From Deltaproteobacteria bacterium (GTDB lineage Bacteria > Myxococcota_A > UBA9160 > PR03), in contig JAPSFT010000005.1 in assembly GCA_035063765.1 (NCBI GenBank), positions 1 to 64,000 on the forward strand: a DNA stretch of 64,000 nt. Reading direction: 5' to 3'. Shown one piece after another: positions 29,746 through 38,432 of the stretch. A model generated the notes under the pieces. The model had not been told where the DNA came from. It was given only the letters and a program-made list of their open reading frames with translations, and made no database searches. Numbering within the stretch: the first letter of the stretch is position 1; every line of letters begins with the position of its first letter. The position numbers were made by a program, and so were the translations under genes.

Positions 29746-30561
29746 CTACTGGATGGACCAGCCTCCGTCGCTCGTGAGGATCGCCCCGTTGACGTTCACG
29801 CCGTCGTCCGACAGCAGGAACGTGATGGACGCGGCGAGCTGCGCCGCCGTCGCGAGGGTCGGGATCTGGGAGTAGAAGGGCTGCAGCCGAGCCAACCCGG
29901 CCGCGGACACCTTCGCCGGGAACGGGATGCCGGTGGCGACGGCGCCGGGTGCGACGGCGTTGACGCGGATGCCCGTGGGACCGTACATGAAGGCTGCGCT
30001 CCGGGTCATGCCGATCACGCCGTGTTTGGAGACCGTGTACGCGGTGCCGGATGCGTTGCCGCGCAGGCCGGCCTCCGAGGCGACGTTCACGATCGCGCCG
30101 CGGCCGGCCGCGACCATCGCGGGAAGCACGGCGCGCGTCAACTTGAACGCTCCACTGAGGTTCACGTCGAGGACGCGATTCCAGATGGCATCCGTCGTCT
30201 CGGCCAGGGGCGAGAAGTCGTCGTTGATGCCGGCCACGTTGGCGAGCCCGTCGATCCGGCGACCCGCCGCGGCGACGATCGCGTCGATGGACGCCTGCTC
30301 GGTGATGTCACCGGTGACGAGCACGAGGTCGGCGCCGGGAAGGGACGCTGCGAGCTCGCGGAGGCGCTCGCCGGAGACGTCGAACGCGACGACCCGGCCC
30401 CCCTCGCGTGCGATGCGCGACGCGCTCGCGCGCCCGATCCCGGAGCCTGCGCCGGTGACGATCACCGTCTTGCCGGCGAAACGGCCGGCGGTGACCTGCT
30501 CCTGCCAGGCCGTGCTCGCGTCCTCGGCGGGCAGCGCGGTCAGCACCTCGTTCTCGGACAT
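29746..30561 (-). CDS. Short-chain dehydrogenase/reductase
   Basis: Classical SDR of 271 residues with an N-terminal extension of about 30 residues. The cofactor loop is TGAGSGIG near 37-44, with NVAG near 113 in place of NNAG. The catalytic Tyr/Lys pair is in 'SGTAYTVSKHGVIGM' near 177. Asp after beta-2 ('VVAFDVSG') suggests NAD. 'VNAVAPGAVATG' near 205 is the usual post-catalytic block. GAGAGGAAG precedes the ATG. Neighbours give no clear pathway; it is convergent with the SGNH gene and lies downstream of two small membrane-protein genes. Confidence 0.87.
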   Translation of the reverse strand: MSENEVLTALPAEDASTAWQEQVTAGRFAGKTVIVTGAGSGIGRASASRIAREGGRVVAFDVSGERLRELAASLPGADLVLVTGDITEQASIDAIVAAAGRRIDGLANVAGINDDFSPLAETTDAIWNRVLDVNLSGAFKLTRAVLPAMVAAGRGAIVNVASEAGLRGNASGTAYTVSKHGVIGMTRSAAFMYGPTGIRVNAVAPGAVATGIPFPAKVSAAGLARLQPFYSQIPTLATAAQLAASITFLLSDDGVNVNGAILTSDGGWSIQ

Positions 30562-30643
30562 CGGCTTCCTCTCTCGCCCCAGCGCCTCGCCGGGGTCCGC
30601 GCACACGGTCGCCGATCGGCAGGCCGATGCGCGAGGGCGGACA

Positions 30644-31057
30644 TCAGGAGCGGGTCTTCGCGATCCGGAGCGCCAGCACGCGCGGCGCCGCGTGGAGCGC
30701 AAAGGCTCCGAAGCCCGACAGCCACGCGGCGGCCTCCAGGGCCGGTGGGAGCGCCGGGGCCAGGAGCACGCGTGCGGCCTGCAGGGCCAGGCCGGCGTCG
30801 AGCAGGACGATCGCGGCGATCGCCGGCACCGGATGGCCGCGTGCCCCGCCCCTGCCGCGGGGGAGGATCCAGTAGGCGACGGCGAACGCGAGCTGCGTGA
30901 TGCCCCCGAAGAGCATCCACGAGCCATGGAGCTGCGCCCACGCGGGCGAGAACGCCACGAATCCGCTCCTGGCCGTCGCGAGCAGCGCGCCCACGAAGGC
31001 GGCGGCGACCACGACCACCAGGGCCGACCGGATCCCGATGCGCGTGAGCGGAGGCAT
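30644..31057 (-). CDS. Heme-copper oxidase subunit I-like small membrane protein (copy 2)
   Basis: 137 residues with about four membrane helices. The segment 'WAQLHGSWMLFGGITQLAF' followed by 'AVAYWILPR' resembles the His-bearing helix and following loop of cytochrome-oxidase/NO-reductase subunit I, yet the protein is far too short to be a complete catalytic subunit. It is related in length and pattern to the gene just upstream, with which it shares one base (TGATG), so the pair looks like an ancient tandem duplication. It may bind heme or quinone or assist an oxidase; no such oxidase is in the window. Confidence 0.6.
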   Translation of the reverse strand: MPPLTRIGIRSALVVVVAAAFVGALLATARSGFVAFSPAWAQLHGSWMLFGGITQLAFAVAYWILPRGRGGARGHPVPAIAAIVLLDAGLALQAARVLLAPALPPALEAAAWLSGFGAFALHAAPRVLALRIAKTRS

Positions 31058-31461
31058 CAGCGGATCCGCGGCCAGAGCGAGACCGCCATCGCGGTGCAGG
31101 CAGCGAGCTGCAGCCACGCGGCCAGGGTCAGCGCGACCGCCGCCCAGGGCGCGGGGCCGGCCTGCGCGAGCCACGGCTCGGAGACGGCCCGCAGGGGCAC
31201 ACCGGCGTTGAGCCCGGCGAACGCCAGCCAGTTGAGCGCCGCCGGGCCGCGCGGGTCGGCCCCGGGGTGCTTCGGGAACAGCCACAGGGCGACACCGAAG
31301 ATGAGCTGGGTGATCCAGCCGACCGTGAGGGCATGGAACAGGCCCAGCCGGACCGCTCCGAGCCAGGCGGGCGCGAGCAGGGCCACGCCGAGCCACCCCG
31401 CCAGACCCCCGAGCAGCCAGCCCAGCGCCGCGCGGATGAACCAGCGGGAGACCGGCGGCAT
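31057..31461 (-). CDS. Heme-copper oxidase subunit I-like small membrane protein (copy 1)
   Basis: 134 residues with four predicted membrane helices. 'LGLFHALTVGWITQLIFGV' followed by 'ALWLFPK' matches the subunit-I-like pattern H-x-x-x-x-G-W-x-x-Q-x-I-F-G-V-A-x-W-x-x-P. Both this protein and its downstream partner begin 'MPP' with Arg in the next few residues and keep the His...Gln...Pro order, which supports common origin. The stop overlaps the next start by one base. The methyltransferase stop lies only 35 bases upstream, so all three may be one transcript. Function unproven. Confidence 0.6.
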   Translation of the reverse strand: MPPVSRWFIRAALGWLLGGLAGWLGVALLAPAWLGAVRLGLFHALTVGWITQLIFGVALWLFPKHPGADPRGPAALNWLAFAGLNAGVPLRAVSEPWLAQAGPAPWAAVALTLAAWLQLAACTAMAVSLWPRIR

Positions 31462-31495
31462 CAGGATCCCGGGGTGATCGCCGCGCGCTGCACGA

Positions 31496-32515
31496 TCACG
31501 ACGGCTTGCGGCCGTAGAAGGCGTGGAAGCTGTCGCCGGGGACGAGCGAGCGGCTGTGGGCATCCTCGAAGCCCGCTTCGCGGAGCTGCGCCACGAGCTC
31601 CGGCGGCGCCGGCAGGCGCCCGCAGCCCTGGGTCCCGGCGCTCCAGATGTCGAGCGCCACGGTTGCCGGGCTCCCGCCACGGCACGCGGTCGTGAGCAGG
31701 ATGCGCCCGCCCGGGACGAGGAAGCGCGCCGCATGACGCAGGAGCGCAACGCGCTCCGTGACGGGGAAGTAGTAGATGTTGTTGTGGAAGGTGACGACGT
31801 CGAAGACCGGCTCCGGAGCGCGGTCGCGCACGTCGCCCTTGTCGACCGAGGCGCGCGCCGCGCAGCCCCAGGCGTGCAGGTTGGCGTTGGCGAGCTCTGC
31901 GACCTCGGGCTGGAGCTCGAGGCCGAGCGCCGTGAGCTCGCGGTTCCGCTCGGCCGCGTAGCGGATGTAGGTGCCCGAGCCGGCGCCGACCTCGAGAAGG
32001 CGGAGCACGCCTCGCGGCGGCACCACCCGGTCGATCGCCTCGTGGACGAAGGGGCGCACGAGGGGCGAGGAGCGTGCGATCAGGACGCCGTCCTGGTCGG
32101 CGAGCGTGAAGCGCCGCCCGGCGGCGAAGCGCTCGGGCGACTCGAGCACGAGGCGGTGGTGCAGGGTCGCCACCTCCTCGAGGATCGCCGCGATGGCGTC
32201 GTTCCCGGGCCGGGCGAGCGCGCGCGCGAGGCGGCTGCGCAGCCCATAGCACGAGCCGTCGGAGCGGAGCGCGCCCGTGCGCACGCCGAGCTCGAGCCAC
32301 GTCTCGAGCCAGGCGCGGTCGGCCTGGTCGCGCAGGGCTTCGCCGGCGAGCGTCTCGAGCGAGGCGGGCCCCCGCGCGAGCCGCTGCAGCACGCCCGCGC
32401 GGAAGGCGGAGGCCAGCCAGACGACGCGGTAGTACGGGGTCGCCAGGCGCAGGACTGCGAAGAGGGGGCCGAGCTGGCCTCCGCGGACCAGCTCGAGAGC
32501 GGTTCGGACTCGCAC
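31496..32515 (-). CDS. SAM-dependent methyltransferase with N-terminal dimerisation-like domain
   Basis: 339 residues. The N-terminal half (about 1-150) is helical and winged-helix-like, as in O-methyltransferases. The SAM-binding loop is 'LLEVGAGSGTYIRYAAE' near 170-186, followed by 'DVVTFHNNIYYFP' near 235 and 'PGGRILLTTACRGG' near 270. The start is taken as GTG 32515, behind GGAGG with a 4-base gap. It ends 35 bases before the two subunit-I-like membrane genes. Substrate unknown; small-molecule O- or C-methylation is likely. Confidence 0.8.
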   Translation of the reverse strand: MRVRTALELVRGGQLGPLFAVLRLATPYYRVVWLASAFRAGVLQRLARGPASLETLAGEALRDQADRAWLETWLELGVRTGALRSDGSCYGLRSRLARALARPGNDAIAAILEEVATLHHRLVLESPERFAAGRRFTLADQDGVLIARSSPLVRPFVHEAIDRVVPPRGVLRLLEVGAGSGTYIRYAAERNRELTALGLELQPEVAELANANLHAWGCAARASVDKGDVRDRAPEPVFDVVTFHNNIYYFPVTERVALLRHAARFLVPGGRILLTTACRGGSPATVALDIWSAGTQGCGRLPAPPELVAQLREAGFEDAHSRSLVPGDSFHAFYGRKPS

Positions 32516-32549
32516 GATGCCTCCAGGGTGGATCCGCGCGGCGCGCCGC

Positions 32550-33008
32550 TCAGGGTACCGGCCGCCGATAGCTGCCCGCCTCGGCCCGGAAGGCGATGGC
32601 CAGGCGGTTCCAGCCGTTGATGGCCACGATCGCCAGCGTGAGGTCCACGAGCTCCTTCTCCGTGAAGACCGCGCGGGCCGATTCGTAGGCTCCATCGGGA
32701 ACGTGGGTCTCGGCCACCCGCGTGACGGCTTCGGTCCACGCCAGGGCGGCGCGCTCTCGCTCCGTGAAGAACGGCGCCTCCTCCCAGGCCGACAGCGTGT
32801 AGAGGCGCTGCTCGGTCTCGCCCTGGGCACGCGCGTCCTTCGTGTGCATGTCGAGGCAGAACGCGCAGCCGTTGATCTGCGAGGCGCGCGTCTTGACCAG
32901 CTCCAGGAGCGACGCCTCGAGGCCGCAGTGGTGGACGTATCGCTCCAGTCCCCGCATGGCCTCGATGCCCTCCGGAGCCGTGGCCTTGTAGTCCATTCGA
33001 GCCTTCAT
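32550..33008 (-). CDS. Carboxymuconolactone decarboxylase/AhpD-like protein
   Basis: 152-residue alkylhydroperoxidase-like protein. The redox pair is in 'INGCAFCLDMHTKDARAQG' (C-x-x-C followed by H, near 47-56), the signature of AhpD-family proteins that reduce peroxides via a thiol relay. 'NGWNRLAIAFR' near the end is also typical. ATG at 33008. It lies 34 bases upstream of the methyltransferase on the same strand and is divergent from the Ddn-like gene. Likely a general antioxidant function. Confidence 0.88.
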   Translation of the reverse strand: MKARMDYKATAPEGIEAMRGLERYVHHCGLEASLLELVKTRASQINGCAFCLDMHTKDARAQGETEQRLYTLSAWEEAPFFTERERAALAWTEAVTRVAETHVPDGAYESARAVFTEKELVDLTLAIVAINGWNRLAIAFRAEAGSYRRPVP

Positions 33009-33146
33009 CTCCGAGTCCTCCACGCGGCGCTTCCGCCCGCGCACGGCGGCCGCGATCCCCCGCCCCGTGGCAGGGTAGCCCCCCGGGCCGAAAGGTCGGT
33101 CGCCAGGGGCCCGCGTCGAGGCAGGCCGGCCCGCGCGCGGAGTAGA

Positions 33147-33569
33147 ATGGGCGCCATGAATCTCCCCTACTTCCTGCGCCGGGTGAATCGCGTCTTCACC
33201 AATCCCCTGATGCGGACCTTCGCGTGGCTCGTCCCGCCGCTCGCCGTCGTGCACCACGTCGGGCGCACGAGCGGCCGGGCGTACCGCACGCCCGTGGTCG
33301 CCTTTCCTTCGCCGAAGGGCCTCGTGATCCCGCTGACCTACGGCCGCGACGTCGACTGGGCGCGCAACCTCCTTGCCGCACGCGGTGGCGAGGTCGAGCG
33401 GACGGGGCGGCGCGTGGCCCTGCGCAACCCGCGGATCGTCGCCTTCGCCGCCGCCGAGGCCCACCTGCCCGCGCCGCTGCGCCCCTTCTTCCGCACCCTG
33501 GACCTCCCCGGCTACGTGCTCCTCGACCGCCCCGGCGGCGGGCGCACGCACGCCGCCCGCAGGGCGTGA
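33147..33569 (+). CDS. Nitroreductase-family deazaflavin (F420)-dependent oxidoreductase
   Basis: 140-residue split-barrel protein of the Ddn type. Family features are 'HHVGRTSGRAYRTPVV' near 35-50, 'VIPLTYGRDVDWARNLLA' near 60-78 and a late 'ALRNPRIV'. Related proteins use cofactor F420, though some bind lipids or flavins, so F420 use is inference. I use the ATG at 33147, which has GGAG 4 bases upstream; an in-frame ATG at 33156 is the alternative. Divergent from the AhpD-like gene across 138 bases. Confidence 0.8.
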   Translation: MGAMNLPYFLRRVNRVFTNPLMRTFAWLVPPLAVVHHVGRTSGRAYRTPVVAFPSPKGLVIPLTYGRDVDWARNLLAARGGEVERTGRRVALRNPRIVAFAAAEAHLPAPLRPFFRTLDLPGYVLLDRPGGGRTHAARRA

Positions 33570-33668
33570 AGCCCCAGACCAGCGGCCCCGGTCGGGGGGC
33601 TGGCTGCATCCGCGTCCGTCCCCGTCGCCCGGTGGACTACGTTCGCTCCGGACGGAGGCTCGATCGCG

Positions 33669-36575
33669 ATGCGGAACCCGACCCGCCGCGGCCGGCTGCT
33701 CTTCTGGGGCCTCACGCCCCTGGCACTCGTGGCCTTCGGCCTGCACGTGCACGAGGTCGCGCGCTCGGGGCTCGCGCAGCTCCCGGTCTGGGCGCTGCGG
33801 GACCCCGACGGAGGCTACCCGCGGGTCGGCGGCTACCGGGTCGAGACCGACAGCTCGGGAAGCCGGCTCCTGCCCGGCGACCGCCTCCTCTCGGTGGGTA
33901 CCACGGATCTGCGGGGAGCCGGCTTCATCGGCTTCGACGCCGCGGCGCTCGCTGCGACCGGGCCGCTCGGCGAGGCGCGCCTCGTCTTCGAACGCGACGG
34001 CGTCCGGACCGAGGGCTCGATCCGGGCGCGCGCGCGGCCCTATCCATGGTCTCGCGTGCCTCCGCTCGTCGCCTCCTTCCTGTTCTGTGCGCTCGTGCTC
34101 CTGCGTGCGCCCGGAAGTCCCGATGCGCAGCGCTTCTTCGCCGCCGTCATGAGCTACGGCATCGTCCAGGCGCAATTCTACGGCGGGCCGGCCTGGCAGA
34201 CCTGGCTCTCGCTCGGCATCTGGAACCTGGGCGCGCCGATCGCGTCCGTGCTGATGCTGCGCTGGGCCACCTACTTCCCGGCGGAGGTTGCCGCGTCGGC
34301 ACGGCCCTGGTGGGGCTGGGCATGGCTCGGCCTCGCGCTGTGGATTCCGATCCGGCTCAGCTACCTGCGCGGAGGGCCGCTCCCGCCCGCGTGGCTGCCC
34401 CTGGTCTCGCAGGCGCTCCACGCGCTCTTCATCGTCGGCACGATCGCGCTCCTGCTCCGCAACTACGCACACGCCGACCCGGTCGGACGGCGCCGGCTCA
34501 AGTGGGTGCTCTGGGGCTGCGCGGTGGGCAGCGCGCCGCTCGTGCTGGCGCAGGCGAGCCTGCTGCTCTGGCCCGGGTGGCAGGGCTTCCCGGCCGCCTT
34601 CGCGCTCGGCACCACGTGGACCACGCTCGCCGTGGCCGGCATGCTCGTCGCGATCGCCCGCTACAACATCTTCGACATCGATCGGCTGCTGACGGCGACG
34701 GCGTCCTCCACGCTGGTGGGCGCCGCCTTCCTGGGCGGCCTGCTGTTCGTGCTGCCGGAGCTGGCGCGCGCGCTCGCCGCGTGGGCACCGATCGGCGAGG
34801 GACCGGCGAGAGCGCTCCTGGCGCTGGCCCTCGCGGCGCCGCTCGTCCCCGCCTACCGGCGGCTGCGGCCGGGCATCGAGCGGATCTTCTTCCCGGAGCA
34901 GCGCGAGCGCGAGCGCGGCATGGAGCAGCTCCTGCACGATCTTTCGCAGTGCGCCGCGCGCAGCGAGGTCCTCGACCTGGTCTCCGAGCGGCTGCCGGGC
35001 GTGATGCGGCCCCGGAGCTGCGTGGTGTACGCGGCGAACGGAGAGCGGCTCGAGCCGGTTCCGGTGCGCGGCACCGCGCCCTCCGGCTCGCTGCTGCGGC
35101 GCGGTCCGCTGACGCTGGCCCTCGAGCGCGATCCGCGGCCGGTCGTCGTCGACGAACGTGCCTTCACGCGCGCGGTCCCGGATCTCGCGCCCGCTGAGCG
35201 CGACGAGCTGCTCGCGCGCGAGGCCGCCGTGCTGGTGCCGCTCCGGTGTGGGAAGGATCTCGCGGGCTTCGTGGTGCTGGGTGCCCCGCGCTCGGGCGAC
35301 GTCTACACGAGCGGCGACCTCACGCTGCTCGCTGCGCTTGCGCAGAAGGCGTCGGCGGAGTTGCTCCATCTGCGCGACGCCGAGACGATCCGCTCCGAGC
35401 GGGGCCGGGCCGCGGAGCTGGCGCGGCTGCGCGTCGAGGCGGAGCAGCTCCTCGCGCGCCGTTCGCGCTTCCTGGCCGCCGCGAGCCACGACCTGCGCCA
35501 GCCACTGCATGCGCTGCGGGTGCTCGCGAGCCTGCTCGAGGAGCGGATCGGTGCCGGAGAGACCCGGGCGCTCGTCGAACGGCTGCAGCAGTCCGCGGAG
35601 GCGCTCTCGGAGATGTTCTCGTCGCTGCTCGATCTCTCGCGCCTCGACGTGGGGGCCGTGGAGCCGCGCCCCGTTGCGCTCGCGCTCGATCCCCTGCTCG
35701 AGGGGCTCTGTGCGGAGCTCGCACCGTCCGCGGAGGCGAAGGGGCTCGAGCTGCAACGGGAGGAGAGCGGTCTGGCCGTGCACAGTGATCCCGTGCTTCT
35801 CGGCCGCATCGTGCGCAACCTGTTGACCAATGCCGTCCTCTACACCGAACGAGGGAGGGTGCGGGTGGTGGCGCGACCCCGCGGCTCCCGGGTGACCGTC
35901 GAGGTCTCCGACACGGGGCCCGGCATCGCGCCCGAGCGCCAGGCGGAGGTCTTCCGCGAGTTCGTCCGTCTCGAACGCGGGACGGGCGGGGGTGGCGGGC
36001 TCGGCCTCGGGCTCGCAATCGTCGAGCGGCTGGCGCAGGCGCTCGGCCACGAGGTGGCGGTCGAGTCCGAGCCCGGGCGCGGCTCCACGTTCCGGCTGAC
36101 GCTCCCGGCGCGCCGCCTCACCCGCCGCGCGCCCGCCGTGGCGGCGGCTGCCGGCCTCGAGGGGCGGGTGGTGCTGCTCGTGGACGACGATCTGGAGGTC
36201 CTCGCGGCGACCCGCGACCGGATCACCCGCTGGGGCTGCCGGGTGGTCGCGGCGGCCAGCACGGCCGAGGCCCTCGAGGCGCTCGAGCGTCGCGGCGTCC
36301 GGCCCGAGGCCCTGCTCGTCGACTACCGGCTGGCGGCGGCCACGACCGGGCTGGAGGTCGTGGCCGCGATGCGGGCTGCGTTCGGAGCCGCACTCCCCGC
36401 TGCGCTGCTCAGCGGCGAAACCACCCCGGAGGCGATGGGGCGCATCCGGGCCAGCGGCCTCCCGCTGCTCCTCAAGCCCGCCGCCCCGGCTCGCCTCCGC
36501 GCGCTCCTCGCCGAGCTGCTGCGGCGCGGCGCGAGCCCACCCTCCTCCGAGCCCGGCTCCGCGCGCCCGGACTAG
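33669..36575 (+). CDS. Hybrid sensor histidine kinase with PDZ-like input, membrane region and receiver
   Basis: 968 residues. The first helix (about 8-28) is followed by a PDZ-like fold near 55-125 ('LLPGDRLLSVG'). Seven or so membrane helices span about 130-385. A GAF domain lies at about 420-570 and a histidine kinase core after it, with phospho-acceptor H607 in 'SHDLRQPLHALR'. N-box 'LLTNAVLY' and G-boxes 'DTGPGIA' and 'GLGLGLAIVE' are intact. A receiver domain (about 835-955) has the acidic cluster VDDD near 838 and phospho-site D885 in 'LLVDYRLA'. GGAGG precedes the ATG. The NarL-type regulator at 38429-39061 is a likely partner. Confidence 0.9.
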   Translation: MRNPTRRGRLLFWGLTPLALVAFGLHVHEVARSGLAQLPVWALRDPDGGYPRVGGYRVETDSSGSRLLPGDRLLSVGTTDLRGAGFIGFDAAALAATGPLGEARLVFERDGVRTEGSIRARARPYPWSRVPPLVASFLFCALVLLRAPGSPDAQRFFAAVMSYGIVQAQFYGGPAWQTWLSLGIWNLGAPIASVLMLRWATYFPAEVAASARPWWGWAWLGLALWIPIRLSYLRGGPLPPAWLPLVSQALHALFIVGTIALLLRNYAHADPVGRRRLKWVLWGCAVGSAPLVLAQASLLLWPGWQGFPAAFALGTTWTTLAVAGMLVAIARYNIFDIDRLLTATASSTLVGAAFLGGLLFVLPELARALAAWAPIGEGPARALLALALAAPLVPAYRRLRPGIERIFFPEQRERERGMEQLLHDLSQCAARSEVLDLVSERLPGVMRPRSCVVYAANGERLEPVPVRGTAPSGSLLRRGPLTLALERDPRPVVVDERAFTRAVPDLAPAERDELLAREAAVLVPLRCGKDLAGFVVLGAPRSGDVYTSGDLTLLAALAQKASAELLHLRDAETIRSERGRAAELARLRVEAEQLLARRSRFLAAASHDLRQPLHALRVLASLLEERIGAGETRALVERLQQSAEALSEMFSSLLDLSRLDVGAVEPRPVALALDPLLEGLCAELAPSAEAKGLELQREESGLAVHSDPVLLGRIVRNLLTNAVLYTERGRVRVVARPRGSRVTVEVSDTGPGIAPERQAEVFREFVRLERGTGGGGGLGLGLAIVERLAQALGHEVAVESEPGRGSTFRLTLPARRLTRRAPAVAAAAGLEGRVVLLVDDDLEVLAATRDRITRWGCRVVAAASTAEALEALERRGVRPEALLVDYRLAAATTGLEVVAAMRAAFGAALPAALLSGETTPEAMGRIRASGLPLLLKPAAPARLRALLAELLRRGASPPSSEPGSARPD

Positions 36576-36623
36576 TCCGATCGGGGGAGGCCGCGGCGCG
36601 CAGGGCAGGCGTATCGTGGCCCC

Positions 36624-38432
36624 ATGCACGTCGCTTTGCTGCGTCCCGGGATGGTGCGCCTCCTCGCGCTCGGCCTCGTCTTCGGTGCCGCCGGCCTCGT
36701 CGCCGCTCCCGCGCAGGCGCGCACGCGCACCTTCTGCGGGGTCGTGAATCGCTCCTGTGGCGGCCACCTCGAGCCGGTCTGCACCTCGGGCGCGGCCTGT
36801 GATCCGGGACACACGCGCTACAGCGGGAGCCCGTTCCCGATCACGATCAACTGCCCGTGGCCGGTCCCGGACGTGCGGGTGAGCGCCGGCTGCTACGACG
36901 AGCGTCCCGACTGCGGCGACTGCAGCGCCAACGGCCAGATCCCCTGCCCGGAGGAGGCGGAGCCCTGGTGCACCGCCGGCTGCGACCCCGGGCTCGCCGT
37001 GCACCCGATCACCACGCTCTGCTCCGATGGCAGCATCGAGCTGCCCGACGCCGGGCCCAACGAGACCTGTGCGCCCGGCCTCGTCGATTGCGAGGAGGGG
37101 CTCCAGTGCACGCTCGCGCTGCTCTGCTCCCACGAGCCGGTGCAGGAAGGCGAGACCTGCGACGCCACGGCCCCGTGCGCGTCCGGCCTCTACTGCCAGG
37201 CCGGCGTCCCGCAGGTGTGCCGGAGGAAGCGGACCGTCGGCGAGGGCTGCTCCGCCTTCCATCCGTGCGCCGAGGGCCTCTCCTGCGAGGCCTGCTTCAC
37301 CGAGCTGTGCAACGCGCCGCTCCAGTGCTTCCCGAACGCCAACGAGGGCGCGATCACCGAGCAGCAGTGTCGCAAGCTCTACAGCCCGGTGATCGGGGAC
37401 GGCGTCACGGGCGGCGACGTCACCCTCACCTGGGCCGGCGGCAACGGAGCCTCGGCGGTCGTCTCGGAGTCGCAGGCCTTCGGCGTGGCCTACGGCCAGA
37501 ACGGTGAGTACGGCTGCTTCACGAGCCTGTGCTTCGGGGTGAACAGCGACGTCGAGATCACGGGCGCCTTCAGCTCGGTGGGCCTCTCGACCACCTTCGA
37601 GGCGGTAGGAGGCAAGTCCTACGTCGTCACCGAGACGGCGCAGACTCCGGCCTCGCTGCTGAGCTTCTCCACCTCGCAGATCTGGGAGCGCCTGAGCGGC
37701 GACACCGACTTCCCGCCGGTGCTCGGCGCCCTGAACGGCACCGAGAATGCCCTGGCGGTCGGTGGCGGGCTGAACCCCTCGCCCTTCACCGCCGGGACCC
37801 TGTACTGCGACACCGTGCTCGACCCGGTCGCGGTCGACCCCGGCCAGAACCAGCCCCCGCCGCTCGGCCTGCCCCCGCTCGAGTTCGTCGTCAACCCCGA
37901 CTTCGAGACCGACACCTTCGGCTGGGCCTGTCGCGACGGCGGAGTCTGCGGCTGGGCCTGGGACTCGCCCTTCGCTCCGGGCAGTACGGGATCGGGGCGC
38001 GTGACGAGCTCGCCCGCGGGCTCGCCCTCCGAGGTCGGCCGCATCGAGTCGAGCTGCGTGCAGGTCCAGGGCGGCCTGCCGTATCGGCCGTCGGTCTGGA
38101 TCAAGACCACGGGGGCCGCCGCCGGAGGGGCGAACGTGCGGTGGAGCGCGAGCGAGAGCTGCGCGGGAGAGGAGGTCGGGAACGATCCGCTCGGCTCCTC
38201 GCCCGCCGATGGGATCTGGCGCCGGCTCTCGGCCGATCTGGTGGCGCCGGTGGATGCGCGCACGGCGAAGCTCGAGGCGTTCGCCGTGCGCGGCGCCGCG
38301 GGCGCGGCGAGCGAGACCTTCGTCGATCACGCCTACGTCCCCGAGCCGGCGTCCGCGGCGGCGGCCGCGACGGCGGCGGCGGTGCTCGCGGTCCTCGCCC
38401 GCCGGCGGCGCGGAGCGCGGGCCCGGCGCTAG
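36624..38432 (+). CDS. Cys-rich secreted PEP-CTERM protein
   Basis: 602 residues with a signal peptide (about 1-33, hydrophobic 'LALGLVFGAAGLVAAPAQA'). Residues about 35-260 are very rich in Cys in short repeats ('CDATAPCASGLYCQAG', 'CSAFHPCAEGLSCEAC'), suggesting a disulfide-knotted domain. A later region (about 415-560) resembles a carbohydrate-binding jelly-roll ('NPDFETDTFGWACRDGG'). The tail is 'VPEPASAAAAATAAAV', a helix and an Arg cluster, which is the PEP-CTERM sorting signal for exosortase. It sits between the hybrid kinase and the response regulator, a hint that it is their target or signal. The stop overlaps the regulator stop in convergent orientation. Confidence 0.83.
   Translation: MHVALLRPGMVRLLALGLVFGAAGLVAAPAQARTRTFCGVVNRSCGGHLEPVCTSGAACDPGHTRYSGSPFPITINCPWPVPDVRVSAGCYDERPDCGDCSANGQIPCPEEAEPWCTAGCDPGLAVHPITTLCSDGSIELPDAGPNETCAPGLVDCEEGLQCTLALLCSHEPVQEGETCDATAPCASGLYCQAGVPQVCRRKRTVGEGCSAFHPCAEGLSCEACFTELCNAPLQCFPNANEGAITEQQCRKLYSPVIGDGVTGGDVTLTWAGGNGASAVVSESQAFGVAYGQNGEYGCFTSLCFGVNSDVEITGAFSSVGLSTTFEAVGGKSYVVTETAQTPASLLSFSTSQIWERLSGDTDFPPVLGALNGTENALAVGGGLNPSPFTAGTLYCDTVLDPVAVDPGQNQPPPLGLPPLEFVVNPDFETDTFGWACRDGGVCGWAWDSPFAPGSTGSGRVTSSPAGSPSEVGRIESSCVQVQGGLPYRPSVWIKTTGAAAGGANVRWSASESCAGEEVGNDPLGSSPADGIWRRLSADLVAPVDARTAKLEAFAVRGAAGAASETFVDHAYVPEPASAAAAATAAAVLAVLARRRRGARARR

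Noticed and set aside
32550-38330. A 1926-codon antisense frame opposite the kinase and PEP-CTERM genes
   Set aside because: Only the last 153 codons (AhpD-like) look like a protein. The rest mirrors the coding frame of the opposite strand.
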